Assembly: GCF_001620055.1 (NCBI RefSeq)
Contig: NZ_LQGY01000039.1
Span: 1-64,000 of the forward strand
Length of the DNA: 64,000 bases
Direction of reading: 5' to 3'
Origin: Agromyces sp. NDB4Y10
Lineage (GTDB): Bacteria; Actinomycetota; Actinomycetes; Actinomycetales; Microbacteriaceae
Of this stretch, positions 46,577 to 57,106 are shown in pieces. The stretch's first letter is position 1. Each line of letters begins with the position of its first letter. Below the pieces are notes generated by a model. The model saw nothing but the letters and a program-made list of their open reading frames with translations, was not told where the DNA came from and did not search any database. A program made the translations under genes and the position numbers.

Positions 46577-47184
46577 CAGTCGACCTTCGCCAGCCGCGCC
46601 GAGGCGTGCGTACGGAGGTCCTGCCCGAGGGCGGCGATGTCCCAGGCCCAGAGCAGGTGGTTCTCGACGAGGCCGTACAGGCGTGTGGCGGCCGCGTACT
46701 CCTTCGCGCCGGCGGCGCGCATCACCGCGTCGGTCGCGAGGTCGATGCGCGGGCCCTTGACCTGCCCGAGGTACAGCTCGCTGACCCCGCCGGGATGCAC
46801 GACCGAGACCTCGAGGTCGAACCCGCCGGCGGCGTTGCGCAGCGTCTCGACGGCCTCGGCGTCGGGGAACCGGGAGGGTCCGGTCGCGGGCAGGAGCGCG
46901 GGGCCGGGGTCGCCCTCGCCGAGCGGCCGGGCGAGCCGCCAGTATCCGGTCTCCGCGGCGATCGGCGTGGGCTCCGCACCCTCGTCACCCGGGAAGAGCC
47001 ACGTGGACGAGGTGTAGTTGAGGTACGGCAGGCCGTCGTGGCTGAAGCTCACGCGCTGCCCGAACTCGTGCGTGACCGACTCGTCGCCGACCTTGTAGTC
47101 GATGACGCCGGAACCCTCCCACACCCCGATGAGCCAGGAGAGCGGAACGAGCTCCGGGGGGAGGTCGACCGGGAGTTCGATCAC
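46576..47184 (-). CDS. Nitrobindin-family heme protein (FABP-like)
   Basis: A 202-residue ten-stranded barrel protein. It contains the family motif GVWEGSGVIDY and the C-terminal heme-ligand region NHLLWAWDIAAL, in which the His binds ferric heme. Nitrobindins isomerise peroxynitrite to nitrate, which protects Fe-S and tyrosine targets and fits the neighbouring YgfZ gene. GTG at 47184. A small membrane-protein gene ends three bases upstream. Confidence 0.92.
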   Translation of the reverse strand: MIELPVDLPPELVPLSWLIGVWEGSGVIDYKVGDESVTHEFGQRVSFSHDGLPYLNYTSSTWLFPGDEGAEPTPIAAETGYWRLARPLGEGDPGPALLPATGPSRFPDAEAVETLRNAAGGFDLEVSVVHPGGVSELYLGQVKGPRIDLATDAVMRAAGAKEYAAATRLYGLVENHLLWAWDIAALGQDLRTHASARLAKVD

Positions 47185-47187
47185 GGC

Positions 47188-47304
47188 CTAGCGCTGCCCC
47201 TTGAAGAGCCGGAAGACGACCACGCCGCTCACCCAGGCGATGGCGAGGCTCGCGAGCCCGAGCAGGCCGATGAAGAAGAGTTCGAGGGCGAGCAGCGAAT
47301 CCAT
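47188..47304 (-). CDS. 38-residue membrane protein
   Basis: It begins MDSLLALELFFIGLLGLASL and ends AIAWVSGVVVFRLFKGQR: one membrane helix with a basic C-terminus. Its TAG is three bases before the nitrobindin GTG and its start lies 20 bases after the upstream membrane-protein gene, so it fits tightly into this operon. The size and hydrophobicity recall single-helix partner peptides. Function unknown. Confidence 0.7.
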   Translation of the reverse strand: MDSLLALELFFIGLLGLASLAIAWVSGVVVFRLFKGQR

Positions 47305-47324
47305 GCAGCGAGTCTACCCGCTGC

Positions 47325-47672
47325 TCAGAGCACGACCGGCAGCAGCGCGAGCGCGGCCACGGCGACGACCACGACGGCGCCCGCGATCGAGGCGCTCACC
47401 CGTCCGACGAATCCGTGCGGCTCCCGCGAGGCGAGCTGCAGGGCCATCGACGCGATGACGGATGCCGCGAGCACCATGCCGAGCGCCACGTAGACCGCCC
47501 CCGGCGCGTCGTCGCCGAACCACACGCGGCGTCCGGAGTACGCGGCGGCGACCACGAGCACCGAGCCCACCGCGGCGAGCGCCCACACGACGGGGATCGC
47601 CCACCGCCCCCATGCCGACGCCGGCGCCGATGCCGGGGCCGGCGGTGCCGTGTGACCGTGTGCGTCGCCCAT
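47325..47672 (-). CDS. Small three-helix membrane protein
   Basis: A 115-residue protein with a His-containing N-terminus ([11 protein letters not shown]) and three helices ([60 protein letters not shown]). First gene of the nitrobindin/ygfZ operon and divergent from glnR. No family recognised. Confidence 0.75.
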   Translation of the reverse strand: MGDAHGHTAPPAPASAPASAWGRWAIPVVWALAAVGSVLVVAAAYSGRRVWFGDDAPGAVYVALGMVLAASVIASMALQLASREPHGFVGRVSASIAGAVVVVAVAALALLPVVL

Positions 47673-47745
47673 GCCGTCCCTCGTTCCGTGGCGCCCCTTC
47701 GGGCGTCCCGTAGTATTGACCGCACCTTACTACTGGAGGGTGTGC

Positions 47746-48435
47746 GTGGCGCAGCTGCTGATCCTGACGCCGGCAGCCAACGATGACGTTCTCCCGGCCC
47801 TGTCTCTCCTGACCCATCGGGTGCGCGTGATCCCCGCGTCACCCGACCAGCTCGTGCGCGCACCCGAGTCCGATCTCGTCTTCCTCGACGCCCGCACGAA
47901 CCTCGCGGGAGCCAAGGCGCTGGCGCAGATCCTCCGCACCACCGGGCTCTCGGTGCCGCTCGTGCTCGTGGTCACCGAGGGCGGCCTCACCGCGGTCACC
48001 CCGGACTGGGGCGTCGACGACGTGATCCTCGAGCACGCCGGCCCCGCCGAGATCGACGCGCGCATCCGCCTCGCCGTGGGCCGGGCGCAGGCATCCCAGC
48101 CGGCCGAGCGCATCCAGACCTCCGGCGTCGTCATCGACGAGGCCAGCTACTCGGCGAAGGTGCACGGGCGCACCCTCGACCTCACCTACAAGGAGTTCGA
48201 GCTGCTCCGCTTCCTCGCGGCGCATCCGTCGCGCGTGTTCACGCGCGAGCAGCTGCTCAGCGAGGTGTGGGGCTACGACTACTTCGGCGGCACGCGCACG
48301 GTCGACGTGCACGTGCGGCGGCTGCGCGCGAAGCTCGGCGACCTCGACTCCCTCATCGGCACCGTGCGCAACGTGGGCTACCGCTTCAACGTGCACGAGG
48401 AGGACGAGCGCGACGCCGACGTCACCATCCGGTGA
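47746..48435 (+). CDS. glnR: GlnR-like orphan response regulator
   Basis: A 229-residue OmpR-family protein. The receiver keeps Asp48 ([16 protein letters not shown]) but lacks the usual N-terminal acidic pair, as GlnR does, and has [17 protein letters not shown]. The winged helix [38 protein letters not shown] and [10 protein letters not shown] closely follow mycobacterial/Streptomyces GlnR. It would activate nitrogen assimilation genes. No kinase is adjacent. TGGAGGG precedes GTG at 47746, and TAGTAT lies at about 47711. Adjacent to ppk and the pst cluster. Confidence 0.9.
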   Translation: MAQLLILTPAANDDVLPALSLLTHRVRVIPASPDQLVRAPESDLVFLDARTNLAGAKALAQILRTTGLSVPLVLVVTEGGLTAVTPDWGVDDVILEHAGPAEIDARIRLAVGRAQASQPAERIQTSGVVIDEASYSAKVHGRTLDLTYKEFELLRFLAAHPSRVFTREQLLSEVWGYDYFGGTRTVDVHVRRLRAKLGDLDSLIGTVRNVGYRFNVHEEDERDADVTIR

Positions 48436-48480
48436 CATCCGCTTCACCACCCGGTCGCACCCCGGTGGCATGATGTGGGG

Positions 48481-50679
48481 ATGACGGCCGAGACCACCCT
48501 CGACGAAGACCGCACCTCGAGCGATTTCGACGACGACTTCGAGCCGCTCGACACGGATGGCGCTCCTGAGCTCGTCTCGGAGCGCTACCTCGACCGCGAG
48601 CTCAGCTGGTTGGCGTTCAACCAGCGCGTGCTCGAACTCGCCGAGGACCCGCGCCTGCCGGTGCTCGAACGGGCCAACTTCCTGGCCATCTTCGCGACGA
48701 ACCTCGACGAGTTCTTCATGGTCCGCGTCGCGGGCCTCAAGCGCCGCATCAACACGGGACTCGCGGTGCCGACGAACGTGGGGCGCACCCCGCACGAGGT
48801 GCTCACCGACATCTCCCGCAAGGCGCACGAGCTGCAGCTGCGGCACGCCGCCGCGTACCAGGAGCTCGTCAAGCCCGCCCTGGCCGATGCCGGCATCCGC
48901 ATCGTCTCGTGGGAGGACCTCGACGAGGCCGAGCACGCGCACCTCCACGAGTTCTTCAGCTCGCAGATCTTCCCGGTGCTCATGCCGCTCGCCGTCGACC
49001 CGGCCCACCCCTTCCCCTACATCTCGGGGCTCTCGCTCAACCTGTCGGTGCGCGTGCGCAACAGCCGGACGGGCCGGCTCGAGTTCGCCCGCGTGAAGGT
49101 GCCGCAGATGCTCCACCGGTTCGTGCGGGTCGACCCCGACGAGCCGGTCGAGGATGCGCGCTACATCGCCCTCGAGGACCTCATCTCGAACCATCTCGAG
49201 GACCTCTTCCCCGGGATGGAGATCCTCGACCACCACGTGTTCCGCGTCACCCGCAACGAGGACGTCGAGATCGAGGAGGATGAGACCGAGAACCTCATCA
49301 AGGCGCTCGAGAAGGAGCTCCTTCGCCGCCGGTTCGGTCCGCCCATCCGCCTCGAGATCTCGAACGACATGGACGACGTCACGCTCGGCCTGCTCGTCCG
49401 CGAGCTCGACGTGACCGAGCAGGAGGTGTACCGGCTCCCGGCCCCGCTCGACCTCGGCGGCCTGTTCGACCTCGCACGCATCGACCGGCCGGAACTGCAC
49501 TACCCCACGCACGTGCCCGCGACCAACGCGCAGCTGATGCGGTCCGAGCCGAACCTGCCAGCCGACGTCTTCGGCGCGGTCGCCCGCAAGGACATCCTCC
49601 TGCACCACCCGTACGAGTCCTTCGCGACGAGCGTGCAGGCCTTCCTCGAGCAGGCCGCCGCCGACCCCGACGTGCTCGCGATCAAGCAGACCCTGTACCG
49701 CACCTCGGGCGACAGCCCCATCGTCGAGGCGCTCATCGACGCCGCCGAGTCGGGCAAGCAGGTGCTCGCGCTCGTCGAGATCAAGGCCCGCTTCGACGAG
49801 CAGGCGAACATCTCGTGGGCGCGCAAGCTCGAGAAGGCGGGCGTCCATGTCGTGTACGGCCTCGTCGGGCTGAAGACGCACTGCAAGCTCGCGCTCGTCA
49901 TCCGCCAGGAGAAGGGGCGGCTGGTCCACTACAGCCATATCGGCACCGGCAACTACAACCCGAAGACCAGCCGCATCTACGAGGACCTCGGCCTGCTCAC
50001 CGCCGACGACCAGGTCGGCAAGGACCTCACGCGGCTGTTCAACGAGCTCTCCGGGTACGCCATCGAGAAGAAGTTCAAGCGCCTGCTCGTCGCGCCGCTG
50101 CACCTGCGGAAGGGTCTGCTCAAGCTCATCACGCAGGAGATCCGCAACGCCGAGGCCGGCCGGCCGAGCGGCATCCGCATCAAGGTCAACTCGATGGTCG
50201 ACGAGGCGATCATCGACGGGCTGTACCGGGCGTCGAACGCGGGCGTGCCCGTCGAGATCTGGGTGCGCGGCATCTGCAGCCTGCGGCCGGGCATCCCCGG
50301 CCTGAGCGAGAACATCACGGTGCGCTCCATCCTCGGCCGTTACCTCGAGCACTCGCGCATCTTCACCTTCCACAACGACGGCGACCCCATCGTCTACATC
50401 GGCTCGGCCGACATGATGCACCGCAACCTCGACCGCCGCGTCGAGGCGCTGGTCCGCCTCACCGACCCCGACCACGTCGCCGACATCGGCGAGCTCTTCG
50501 ACGAGGCCATGGACGACGGCACGAGCTCGTGGCACCTCGACGGCGACGGCATCTGGACCCGGCACTCCACCGACGACGAGGGCCGGCCCCTCGCCGACCT
50601 GCAGCACCTGCGCATCGAGCGCGTCGCGCAGCGCACGTCGCGCGTGGTCCGGAGCGCACGATCGGCGAAGCGACGATGA
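48481..50679 (+). CDS. ppk1: Polyphosphate kinase 1
   Basis: A 732-residue enzyme that makes polyphosphate from ATP reversibly. N-terminal and head domains ([25 protein letters not shown]-like linker), then two phospholipase-D-like domains. Autophosphorylated His near 485 ([20 protein letters not shown]) and second His near 647 ([14 protein letters not shown]). ATG at 48481 is six bases after CATGAT, a possible leaderless start. It overlaps the Nudix gene by four bases. Confidence 0.96.
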   Translation: MTAETTLDEDRTSSDFDDDFEPLDTDGAPELVSERYLDRELSWLAFNQRVLELAEDPRLPVLERANFLAIFATNLDEFFMVRVAGLKRRINTGLAVPTNVGRTPHEVLTDISRKAHELQLRHAAAYQELVKPALADAGIRIVSWEDLDEAEHAHLHEFFSSQIFPVLMPLAVDPAHPFPYISGLSLNLSVRVRNSRTGRLEFARVKVPQMLHRFVRVDPDEPVEDARYIALEDLISNHLEDLFPGMEILDHHVFRVTRNEDVEIEEDETENLIKALEKELLRRRFGPPIRLEISNDMDDVTLGLLVRELDVTEQEVYRLPAPLDLGGLFDLARIDRPELHYPTHVPATNAQLMRSEPNLPADVFGAVARKDILLHHPYESFATSVQAFLEQAAADPDVLAIKQTLYRTSGDSPIVEALIDAAESGKQVLALVEIKARFDEQANISWARKLEKAGVHVVYGLVGLKTHCKLALVIRQEKGRLVHYSHIGTGNYNPKTSRIYEDLGLLTADDQVGKDLTRLFNELSGYAIEKKFKRLLVAPLHLRKGLLKLITQEIRNAEAGRPSGIRIKVNSMVDEAIIDGLYRASNAGVPVEIWVRGICSLRPGIPGLSENITVRSILGRYLEHSRIFTFHNDGDPIVYIGSADMMHRNLDRRVEALVRLTDPDHVADIGELFDEAMDDGTSSWHLDGDGIWTRHSTDDEGRPLADLQHLRIERVAQRTSRVVRSARSAKRR

Positions 50680-51620
50680 GCCCCGTCGCGACCGCCGTCT
50701 ACGCAGCCGGCGCGGTGTGCTGGCGCGTCATCGACGGGCGCGTGCACGTGCTCGTCGTCCACCGCACCGTCTACGGCGACGTCACCATCCCGAAGGGGAA
50801 GGTCGACCCCGGCGAGACCCTCCCCCGCACCGCCGTCCGCGAGATCGCGGAGGAGACCGGACTGTCGGTCGCCCTCGGGGTGCCGCTCGGCGTCTCGCGC
50901 TACGCGCTGCCGAGCGGGCGCGAGAAGATCGTGCACTACTGGGCGGCCCGCGTCAGCGAGAAGGCCGTCCAGCGCTCGACGTTCCGCCCGAACGCCGAGA
51001 TCGCCGCGCTCGAGTGGGTGACCATCAAGCGCGCCCGCAGCTACCTCACCTACGAGCCCGACCGCGAGATCCTCGACAACTTCGCGAAGCTCGTCGACCA
51101 GGGCGTGACGTCGACGTTCGCGCTCATCGTGCTCCGGCACGGCAAGGCCCAGGCGCGCGGCTCGTGGGACGGCCCCGACACGACGCGTCCGCTCGTCGAG
51201 CGCGGGGTGCGGCAGGCGGTCGCCCTCGCCGACACGCTGACCGCGTGGCGGCCGAAGAAGATCGTCTCGAGCCCGGCCGTGCGCTGCGTGACCACCGTGA
51301 CCCCGCTCTCCGCGGCATCCGGCATCACGGTCAAGCGCGACGACGGCATCAGCCAGGACGCGTGGGAGGCCGGGCACGACGAGGTCCGGCGGGTCATCGG
51401 CAAGCGCGTGCGGGTCGGCAAGACCGCCGTCGTCTGCAGCCACGGGCCGGTCCTGCCGGAGATCATGCGGGAGATCGCCCTCGCGACGGGGACGCCGCTC
51501 GGCTCGTACGTGACGGATGCCGCGGGCATCGACGTCGGCGAGTTCAGCGTCGTCCACCTGTCGGCCACGAACCCCTCCTCGGGCATCATCGCCATCGAGA
51601 CGCACGCCCCGAAGTCCTGA
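50676..51620 (+). CDS. Nudix hydrolase/histidine phosphatase fusion (MutT1-like)
   Basis: A 314-residue two-domain protein. Residues 1-140 are Nudix ([27 protein letters not shown], complete GX5EX7REUXEEXGU box). Residues ~150-314 are a histidine phosphatase ([27 protein letters not shown]). The same fusion in mycobacteria (MutT1) hydrolyses 8-oxo-dGTP and diadenosine polyphosphates. Co-translated with ppk1 through ATGA, which suggests coupling of polyphosphate and nucleotide clean-up. Confidence 0.94.
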   Translation: MSPVATAVYAAGAVCWRVIDGRVHVLVVHRTVYGDVTIPKGKVDPGETLPRTAVREIAEETGLSVALGVPLGVSRYALPSGREKIVHYWAARVSEKAVQRSTFRPNAEIAALEWVTIKRARSYLTYEPDREILDNFAKLVDQGVTSTFALIVLRHGKAQARGSWDGPDTTRPLVERGVRQAVALADTLTAWRPKKIVSSPAVRCVTTVTPLSAASGITVKRDDGISQDAWEAGHDEVRRVIGKRVRVGKTAVVCSHGPVLPEIMREIALATGTPLGSYVTDAAGIDVGEFSVVHLSATNPSSGIIAIETHAPKS

Positions 51621-51672
51621 GCCTTCGGACGCGACCGACATGCAGCGGATGCGCAGCTTCCCCACCCGGTCT

Positions 51673-51723
51673 CGGCACCGGCTGTTCACCTTCCGTTCAC
51701 CGAGGTGGGTTTCGCTGTTCACG
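51673..51723 (+). promoter_or_regulatory. PHO box of the first pstS
   Basis: CGGCACC (51673), GTTCACC (51684), GTTCACC (51695) and GTTCACG (51717) sit at exact 11-base multiples, with one unit between the last two degenerate. This fits cooperative PhoP/RegX3 binding about 70-120 bases before the start. Confidence 0.85.
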
Positions 51724-51791
51724 CGATCGCGAGTCGGAATCGGCCGCGCCGGTCGATCCCCGCTCCCGTGTCCCCCACCCGAAGGATCCCA

Positions 51792-52877
51792 GTGAATCGC
51801 ACGCGCCTGCTCGCGTCCGCCGCGCTCGCCGCGACCACCGCCCTCCTCCTCTCCTCGTGCGCCGTCAACGAGATGGGCCTCGACGACACCGGTTCGAACC
51901 TCGACGGGTACGTCATCGGCGCCGGATCCTCGGCCCAGGGCGCCGCGCAGCAGGCCTGGGTCGCCGGTTTCCAGACGGCGCACCCGCACGTGACCGTCGA
52001 CTACGACCCGTCCGGGTCCGGAGCCGGCCGCGACACCTTCATGGAGGGTGCGAGCGACTTCGCCGGATCCGACCGCGCCTACACGCTCGACGAGCTCGAC
52101 GAGGGCCGGTTCGGCCGCTGCGCACCGGACTCCACCGTCATCCAGCTGCCGCTCTACATCTCCCCCATCGCGGTCGTGTTCCGGCTCGACGGCATCGACA
52201 CGCTCGACCTCGACGCCGCCACCATCGCGGGCATCTTCGCCGGCGACATCGTGAACTGGAGCGACCCGGCCATCGCCGCGACGAACCCCGACGTGGAGCT
52301 GCCCGACCTGCCCATCACGGCCGTGCACCGCTCGGACGACTCCGGCACCACCGAGAACTTCACGGAGTACCTCAACGCGGCCGCGCCAGACGTGTGGGAG
52401 TGGGAGGCCGACGGCGTGTGGCCGTTCGCCGGCGGCGAGGCCGCCCAGGGCAACTCGGGCGTCGTCGACACCGTCGGCAAGGGCGTGGGCACGATCGGCT
52501 ACGCCGACGCGTCGCGCGCCGGCGACCTGGGCACGGTCGCCGTGCAGGTCGGCGAGGAGTTCGTGCCCTTCTCGCCCGAAGCCGCGGCGGCGATCGTCGA
52601 CGCGTCGCCGCTCGAGGAGGGCCGCGCCGAGGGCGACCTCACCATCGCCATCGACCGCACCACCGAGCAGGCGGGCGTCTACCCGATCGTGCTCGTCAGC
52701 TACCTCATCGCCTGCGAGGAGTACGTCTCGCCCGAGAACGTCGAGGTGGTGCGGGAGTACCTCGCCTACATCGCGAGCGAGGAGGGCCAGCAGGCCGCTG
52801 CCGAGGACGCCGGCTCGGCGCCGATCTCGGATGCGCTGCGCGACCGCGCCATGCAGGCGATCGAGTCGATCCGGTAG
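51792..52877 (+). CDS. pstS: Phosphate-binding lipoprotein PstS (first copy)
   Basis: A 361-residue lipoprotein with signal and lipobox TTALLLSSCAVNE, where Cys is lipidated. The phosphate-binding segments are IGAGSSAQGAAQQAWV, DYDPSGSGAGRDTFMEGA, FAGSDRAYTLDEL and HRSDDSGTTENFTEYL. It delivers phosphate to PstCA. It has its own PHO box and is separated from pstS2 by 150 bases, which contain another. The two copies share most of these segments, so they arose by tandem duplication. Confidence 0.96.
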   Translation: MNRTRLLASAALAATTALLLSSCAVNEMGLDDTGSNLDGYVIGAGSSAQGAAQQAWVAGFQTAHPHVTVDYDPSGSGAGRDTFMEGASDFAGSDRAYTLDELDEGRFGRCAPDSTVIQLPLYISPIAVVFRLDGIDTLDLDAATIAGIFAGDIVNWSDPAIAATNPDVELPDLPITAVHRSDDSGTTENFTEYLNAAAPDVWEWEADGVWPFAGGEAAQGNSGVVDTVGKGVGTIGYADASRAGDLGTVAVQVGEEFVPFSPEAAAAIVDASPLEEGRAEGDLTIAIDRTTEQAGVYPIVLVSYLIACEEYVSPENVEVVREYLAYIASEEGQQAAAEDAGSAPISDALRDRAMQAIESIR

Positions 52878-52916
52878 GCGGACTCCCAGCTGCGGCTCCC
52901 CCGCCGGTCGATCCCG

Positions 52917-52934
52917 GTTCACCTGCCGTTCACC
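52917..52934 (+). promoter_or_regulatory. PHO box of the second pstS
   Basis: GTTCACC at 52917 and at 52928, an 11-base direct repeat. A TAGCGT -10-like element follows at about 52965. Confidence 0.8.
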
Positions 52935-53027
52935 CTCGTGGGGGACGCTCGTCACGCACGCTGGTTAGCGTCGCAGGCGGGTCGGCACCGGCCCACCCCC
53001 TGCATTCCAACCCCGGAAGGGAATCAC

Positions 53028-54125
53028 GTGAACCTCAAGCGTTTCGGCGCGCCCGCCGTCATCGCCATGACCGCGGCGCTCGCACTCAGCTCCTGTGCTG
53101 CGAACGAGGGCGGCGCCACCGAGAACGGCGACGCCGGCTCGGAGTCGACGCTCTCCGGCAACCTCGTCGGCGCCGGCTCGTCCGCCATGGATGCCGCCCA
53201 GCAGGCCTGGATCGCGGAGTTCCAGAACGCCAACCCCGACGTCACCATCGACTACGACCCGTCCGGTTCGGGCGCGGGGCGCGACACGTTCCTCGAGGGC
53301 GCGAGCGGCTACGCCGGCTCCGACCGCGCGTTCAACGACGAGGAGATCGCCGCCGGCGGCTTCGCCGCGTGCGCGCCGGACTCGACGATCATCCAGCTCC
53401 CGCTCTACATCTCGCCGATCGCCGTCATCTTCAACCTCGACGGCATCGACTCACTGAACCTCGACCCGGCCACCATCGCCGGCATCTTCGCGGGCCAGAT
53501 CACCAACTGGAACGACCCGGCGATCGCCGCGACGAACGAGGGCGTCGAGCTGCCCGACCTGGCGATCACCCCGGTCCACCGCTCCGATGACTCGGGCACG
53601 ACCGAGAACTTCACCGACTACCTCGCCCAGGCCGCTCCCGAGGTGTGGACGTACGAGGCCGACGGCGTCTGGCCGTTCGAGGGCGGCGAGGCCGCGCAGG
53701 GCACGTCCGGCGTGGTCGACGCTGTGACCAACGGCACGGGCACCATCGGCTACGCCGACGCGTCGCGCGCCGGCGACCTCGGCACCGCCGCGGTGCAGGT
53801 CGGCGACGAGTTCCTCGAGTACTCGCCGGAGGCGGCCGCCGCCATCGTCGACGTCTCGCCGTTCGTCGAGGGCCGTCCGGACGGCGACCTCTCGCTCGAG
53901 CTCGACCGCACGCCGGACGAGGCCGCCTACCCGATCGTCCTCGTCGCGTACTCGATCGCGTGCCAGCAGTACGAGGACTCGGCCACAGCCGAGCTGGTGA
54001 AGGCGTACTTCTCGTACATCGCCAGCGCCGAGGGCCAGGACGTGGCCGCCGAGAACGCCGGCTCGGCCCCGATCTCCGACACCCTGCGTGAGCAGGCGGT
54101 CGCGGCGATCGACTCCATCCAGTAA
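53028..54125 (+). CDS. pstS: Phosphate-binding lipoprotein PstS (second copy)
   Basis: A 365-residue lipoprotein with lipobox ALALSSCAANE and an acidic/Gly/Ser-rich linker. The binding segments VGAGSSAMDAAQQAWIAEFQ, DYDPSGSGAGRDTFLEGA and HRSDDSGTTENFTDYL parallel the first copy. GGAAGGG precedes GTG at 53028. It heads the pstS-C-A-B operon. A strong hairpin after its stop would leave more pstS message than pstCAB message. Confidence 0.96.
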   Translation: MNLKRFGAPAVIAMTAALALSSCAANEGGATENGDAGSESTLSGNLVGAGSSAMDAAQQAWIAEFQNANPDVTIDYDPSGSGAGRDTFLEGASGYAGSDRAFNDEEIAAGGFAACAPDSTIIQLPLYISPIAVIFNLDGIDSLNLDPATIAGIFAGQITNWNDPAIAATNEGVELPDLAITPVHRSDDSGTTENFTDYLAQAAPEVWTYEADGVWPFEGGEAAQGTSGVVDAVTNGTGTIGYADASRAGDLGTAAVQVGDEFLEYSPEAAAAIVDVSPFVEGRPDGDLSLELDRTPDEAAYPIVLVAYSIACQQYEDSATAELVKAYFSYIASAEGQDVAAENAGSAPISDTLREQAVAAIDSIQ

Positions 54126-54132
54126 GAAGGTC

Positions 54133-54174
54133 GTGCCCGGCCCCGACGCTTCCGCGGAAGCCGGGGCCGGGCAC
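54133..54174. terminator. Intra-operon hairpin (attenuator) after pstS
   Basis: GTGCCCGGCCCC pairs with GGGGCCGGGCAC (12 bp), enclosing a second hairpin GCTTCC-GCG-GAAGC. It lies between pstS and pstC. It may stabilise or partly terminate the transcript, giving excess binding protein over permease (inferred). Confidence 0.75.
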
Positions 54175-54211
54175 AGCCCTGTTTTCGAATCAGACCAGAG
54201 GAACTCGCCAG

Positions 54212-55150
54212 ATGAGCACCGCACCCGCCCCGATCCGGGCGAAACAGCGACCGGGGGACCGCGTCTTCTCGCGTTCCGCGGTCTTCGCCGGGTCGATGAT
54301 CCTCGTCACGCTCGCGGCCGTGGCGACCTTCCTCATCGTGCAGAGCGTCCCCGCGCTCTTCGCGACCGGCGAGACCGCATCGATCCTCGACACGAACTTC
54401 TGGGCGTACGTCGGCCCGCTCGTGTTCGGCACGATCTGGGCGGCGGCGCTCGCCCTCCTCCTCGCACTGCCCGTCTCCATCGGCATCGCGCTCTTCATCT
54501 CGCACTACGCCCCGCGGCGCCTCGCCTCGGTGCTCGGCTACATCGTCGACCTGCTCGCCGCAGTGCCCTCGGTCGTCTTCGGACTGTGGGGCATCGGCGT
54601 GCTCGCTCCGGCGGTGCAGCCCCTCTACACCTGGCTGGTCGACAACCTCGGCTGGTTCCCGCTCTTCTCCGGTCCCGTCTCCGGCACCGGCCGCACGATC
54701 CTCACCGCCGCCGTCGTCCTCGCCGTCATGATCATCCCGATCATCACGGCCATCTCCCGCGAGGTCTTCCTGCAGACCCCCGTGCTGCACGAGGAGGCCG
54801 CGCTCGCGCTCGGCGCCACGCGCTGGGAGATGATCCGCACCGCGGTGCTGCCCTTCGGCCGTCCCGGCATCATCTCCGCCGCCGTCCTCGGCCTCGGCCG
54901 CGCGCTCGGCGAGACGATGGCCGTCGCCATGGTCCTCTCGGCCACCGGCGCCGTCACCTTCCAGCTGCTCACGTCGGTCAACCCGTCGACGATCGCCGCG
55001 AACATCGCGCTGAGCTTCCCCGAGGCCTACGGCATCAACGTCAACGTGCTGATCGCCACCGGCCTCATCCTCTTCATCGTCACCTTCGCGGTGAACGCGC
55101 TCGCACGTTGGATCGTGGCGCGCCGCAGCGAGTTCTCGGGAGCGAACTGA
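54212..55150 (+). CDS. pstC: Phosphate ABC transporter permease PstC
   Basis: A 312-residue permease with six membrane helices after a cationic N-terminus ([20 protein letters not shown]). The EAA-type ATPase-contact loop is [20 protein letters not shown] and [16 protein letters not shown] follows. It forms the channel with PstA. The stop overlaps the pstA start by one base. Confidence 0.96.
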   Translation: MSTAPAPIRAKQRPGDRVFSRSAVFAGSMILVTLAAVATFLIVQSVPALFATGETASILDTNFWAYVGPLVFGTIWAAALALLLALPVSIGIALFISHYAPRRLASVLGYIVDLLAAVPSVVFGLWGIGVLAPAVQPLYTWLVDNLGWFPLFSGPVSGTGRTILTAAVVLAVMIIPIITAISREVFLQTPVLHEEAALALGATRWEMIRTAVLPFGRPGIISAAVLGLGRALGETMAVAMVLSATGAVTFQLLTSVNPSTIAANIALSFPEAYGINVNVLIATGLILFIVTFAVNALARWIVARRSEFSGAN

Positions 55151-56244
55151 TGACCACCACGCTCACCCCTCCGGAGCCCCGCGTCGCGACGCCCGTCAGC
55201 AACTCGCTGACCGCCGGCAAGCTGCCCAACGGCGCACCGTGGATGATCCTCGCGGCGAGCCTCCTGGTCTCGGCGGGCCTGTTCGGCGTGATCGCGCTGA
55301 GCGGCGCCGAGTTCAACTGGGTCGGCACCCTCGTCGTCGCCGCACTCATCTACGTCGTCGTGATCACCGTGCTCTCACGCATCGTCGAGGGATCGCGCCG
55401 GTCCACCGACCGGTTCGTGACCTCGCTGGTGACGGGCGCGTTCCTGCTCGCGATGATCCCGCTCGTCTCGCTCACGATCACGGTCGTGACCTTCGGGCTC
55501 GCCCGCTTCGACCCCGAGTTCTTCACGTACTCGATGCGCAGCGTCACCGGCGAGGGCGGCGGTGCGCTGCACGCGATCGTCGGCACGCTGCTGATGACGG
55601 GCACCGCGGCGCTCATCTCGATCCCCATCGGCCTGATGACCTCGATCTACCTGGTCGAGTACGGTCGCGGGCGACTCGCGCGCGGCATCACCTTCCTGGT
55701 CGACGTGATGACCGGCATCCCGTCGATCGTCGCGGGCCTGTTCGCGTACGCGCTGTTCGCGATCTTCTGGGGTCCCGGCACCCGAACGGGCATCGCCGGG
55801 GCGGTCGCGCTCGCGGTGCTGATGATCCCCGTCGTCGTCCGCTCGAGCGAGGAGATGCTGCGGCTCGTGCCGAACGAGCTCCGCGAGGCCGCCTACGCGC
55901 TCGGCGTGCCCAAGTGGCTCACGATCGTGAAGGTCGTGCTCCCCACGTCGATCGCGGGCATCACGACCGGCATCATGCTCTCGATCGCCCGCGTCATCGG
56001 CGAGACGGCACCGCTGCTCATCGCGGCCGGCTTCACGAACAGCATGAACTACGACATGACCGAGGGGCGCATGCAGTCCCTCCCCGTGTTCGTGTACACC
56101 CAGTACGCCAACCAGGGCACGCCCGCCTCGGCCTATCTCGACCGTGCGTGGGCGGCCGCGCTCACCCTGATCCTCATCGTCATGGCGCTGAACCTGATCG
56201 CCCGCCTCGTGGCGCGGTTCTTCGCCCCCAAGTTCGGGCGCTGA
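55150..56244 (+). CDS. pstA: Phosphate ABC transporter permease PstA
   Basis: A 364-residue permease with an N-terminal pair of extra helices ([20 protein letters not shown]) and the transporter core ([40 protein letters not shown]). The EAA loop is [20 protein letters not shown]. Starts at the ATG overlapping the pstC stop (TGATG). The ~60-residue N-terminal extension relative to E. coli PstA is common in actinobacteria. Confidence 0.96.
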   Translation: MTTTLTPPEPRVATPVSNSLTAGKLPNGAPWMILAASLLVSAGLFGVIALSGAEFNWVGTLVVAALIYVVVITVLSRIVEGSRRSTDRFVTSLVTGAFLLAMIPLVSLTITVVTFGLARFDPEFFTYSMRSVTGEGGGALHAIVGTLLMTGTAALISIPIGLMTSIYLVEYGRGRLARGITFLVDVMTGIPSIVAGLFAYALFAIFWGPGTRTGIAGAVALAVLMIPVVVRSSEEMLRLVPNELREAAYALGVPKWLTIVKVVLPTSIAGITTGIMLSIARVIGETAPLLIAAGFTNSMNYDMTEGRMQSLPVFVYTQYANQGTPASAYLDRAWAAALTLILIVMALNLIARLVARFFAPKFGR

Positions 56245-56270
56245 GCCCAGACCCCCCAGTAAGGAAACCC

Positions 56271-57050
56271 GTGTCCAAGCGCATCGAGGTCCGCGACCTC
56301 AACGTCTACTACTCGAAGTTCCTCGCCGTCGAAGGCGTCACCCTCGAGATCGAGCCGCGCAGCGTGACGGCCTTCATCGGCCCGTCCGGCTGCGGCAAGT
56401 CCACGTTCCTCCGCACCCTCAACCGCATGCACGAGGTCATCCCCGGCGCGCGCGTCGAGGGCGAGGTGCTGATCGACGGCAACAACCTCTACGACCCGGA
56501 TGTCGACCCGGTGCTCGTCCGCCGTCAGGTCGGCATGGTCTTCCAGCGTCCGAACCCGTTCCCGACGATGTCGATCAAGGAGAACGTCCTCGCGGGCGTG
56601 AAGCTCAACAACAAGCGCATCTCCAAGTCCGACGCCGACGATCTGGTCGAGAAGTCGCTCATGGGCGCGAACCTCTGGAACGAGGTCAAGGACCGGCTCG
56701 ACCGCCCGGGCTCGGGCCTCTCGGGCGGCCAGCAGCAGCGCCTCTGCATCGCCCGCGCGATCGCGGTCTCGCCCGAGGTCATCCTGATGGACGAGCCCTG
56801 CTCGGCACTCGACCCGATCTCGACCCTCGCCATCGAGGACCTCATCGAGGAGCTGAAGCAGGAGTACACGATCGTGATCGTGACCCACAACATGCAGCAG
56901 GCGTCGCGCGTGTCCGACAAGACCGCGTTCTTCAACATCGCCGGCACCGGCAAGCCCGGCAAGCTCATCGAGTACGACGACACCACGACGATCTTCTCGA
57001 ACCCGTCGCAGAAGGCGACCGAGGACTACGTGTCGGGCCGCTTCGGCTGA
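56271..57050 (+). CDS. pstB: Phosphate ABC transporter ATPase PstB
   Basis: A 259-residue ATPase with Walker [10 protein letters not shown] (~38), Q loop [13 protein letters not shown], signature LSGGQQQR (~150), Walker [14 protein letters not shown] and H loop IVTHNMQQA. It energises PstCA and, with PhoU, reports phosphate status to SenX3. GTG at 56271 follows AAGGAAA. Last gene of the operon, followed by a hairpin. Confidence 0.97.
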   Translation: MSKRIEVRDLNVYYSKFLAVEGVTLEIEPRSVTAFIGPSGCGKSTFLRTLNRMHEVIPGARVEGEVLIDGNNLYDPDVDPVLVRRQVGMVFQRPNPFPTMSIKENVLAGVKLNNKRISKSDADDLVEKSLMGANLWNEVKDRLDRPGSGLSGGQQQRLCIARAIAVSPEVILMDEPCSALDPISTLAIEDLIEELKQEYTIVIVTHNMQQASRVSDKTAFFNIAGTGKPGKLIEYDDTTTIFSNPSQKATEDYVSGRFG

Positions 57051-57067
57051 TCCCGACCGCGCTCCAC

Positions 57068-57103
57068 CGACGGCCCGTCCCCGATCCCGGGGGCGGGCCG
57101 TCG
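57068..57103. terminator. Terminator after pstB
   Basis: CGACGGCCCG pairs with CGGGCCGTCG (10 bp), with an inner CCCC/GGGG extension; between convergent pstB and the aminodeoxychorismate lyase gene. Confidence 0.8.
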
Positions 57104-57106
57104 CCG

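Noticed and set aside
47839-50607. 922-residue minus-strand frame across glnR and ppk1
   Set aside because: Antisense to well-conserved proteins; low-complexity Val/Asp/Arg composition.
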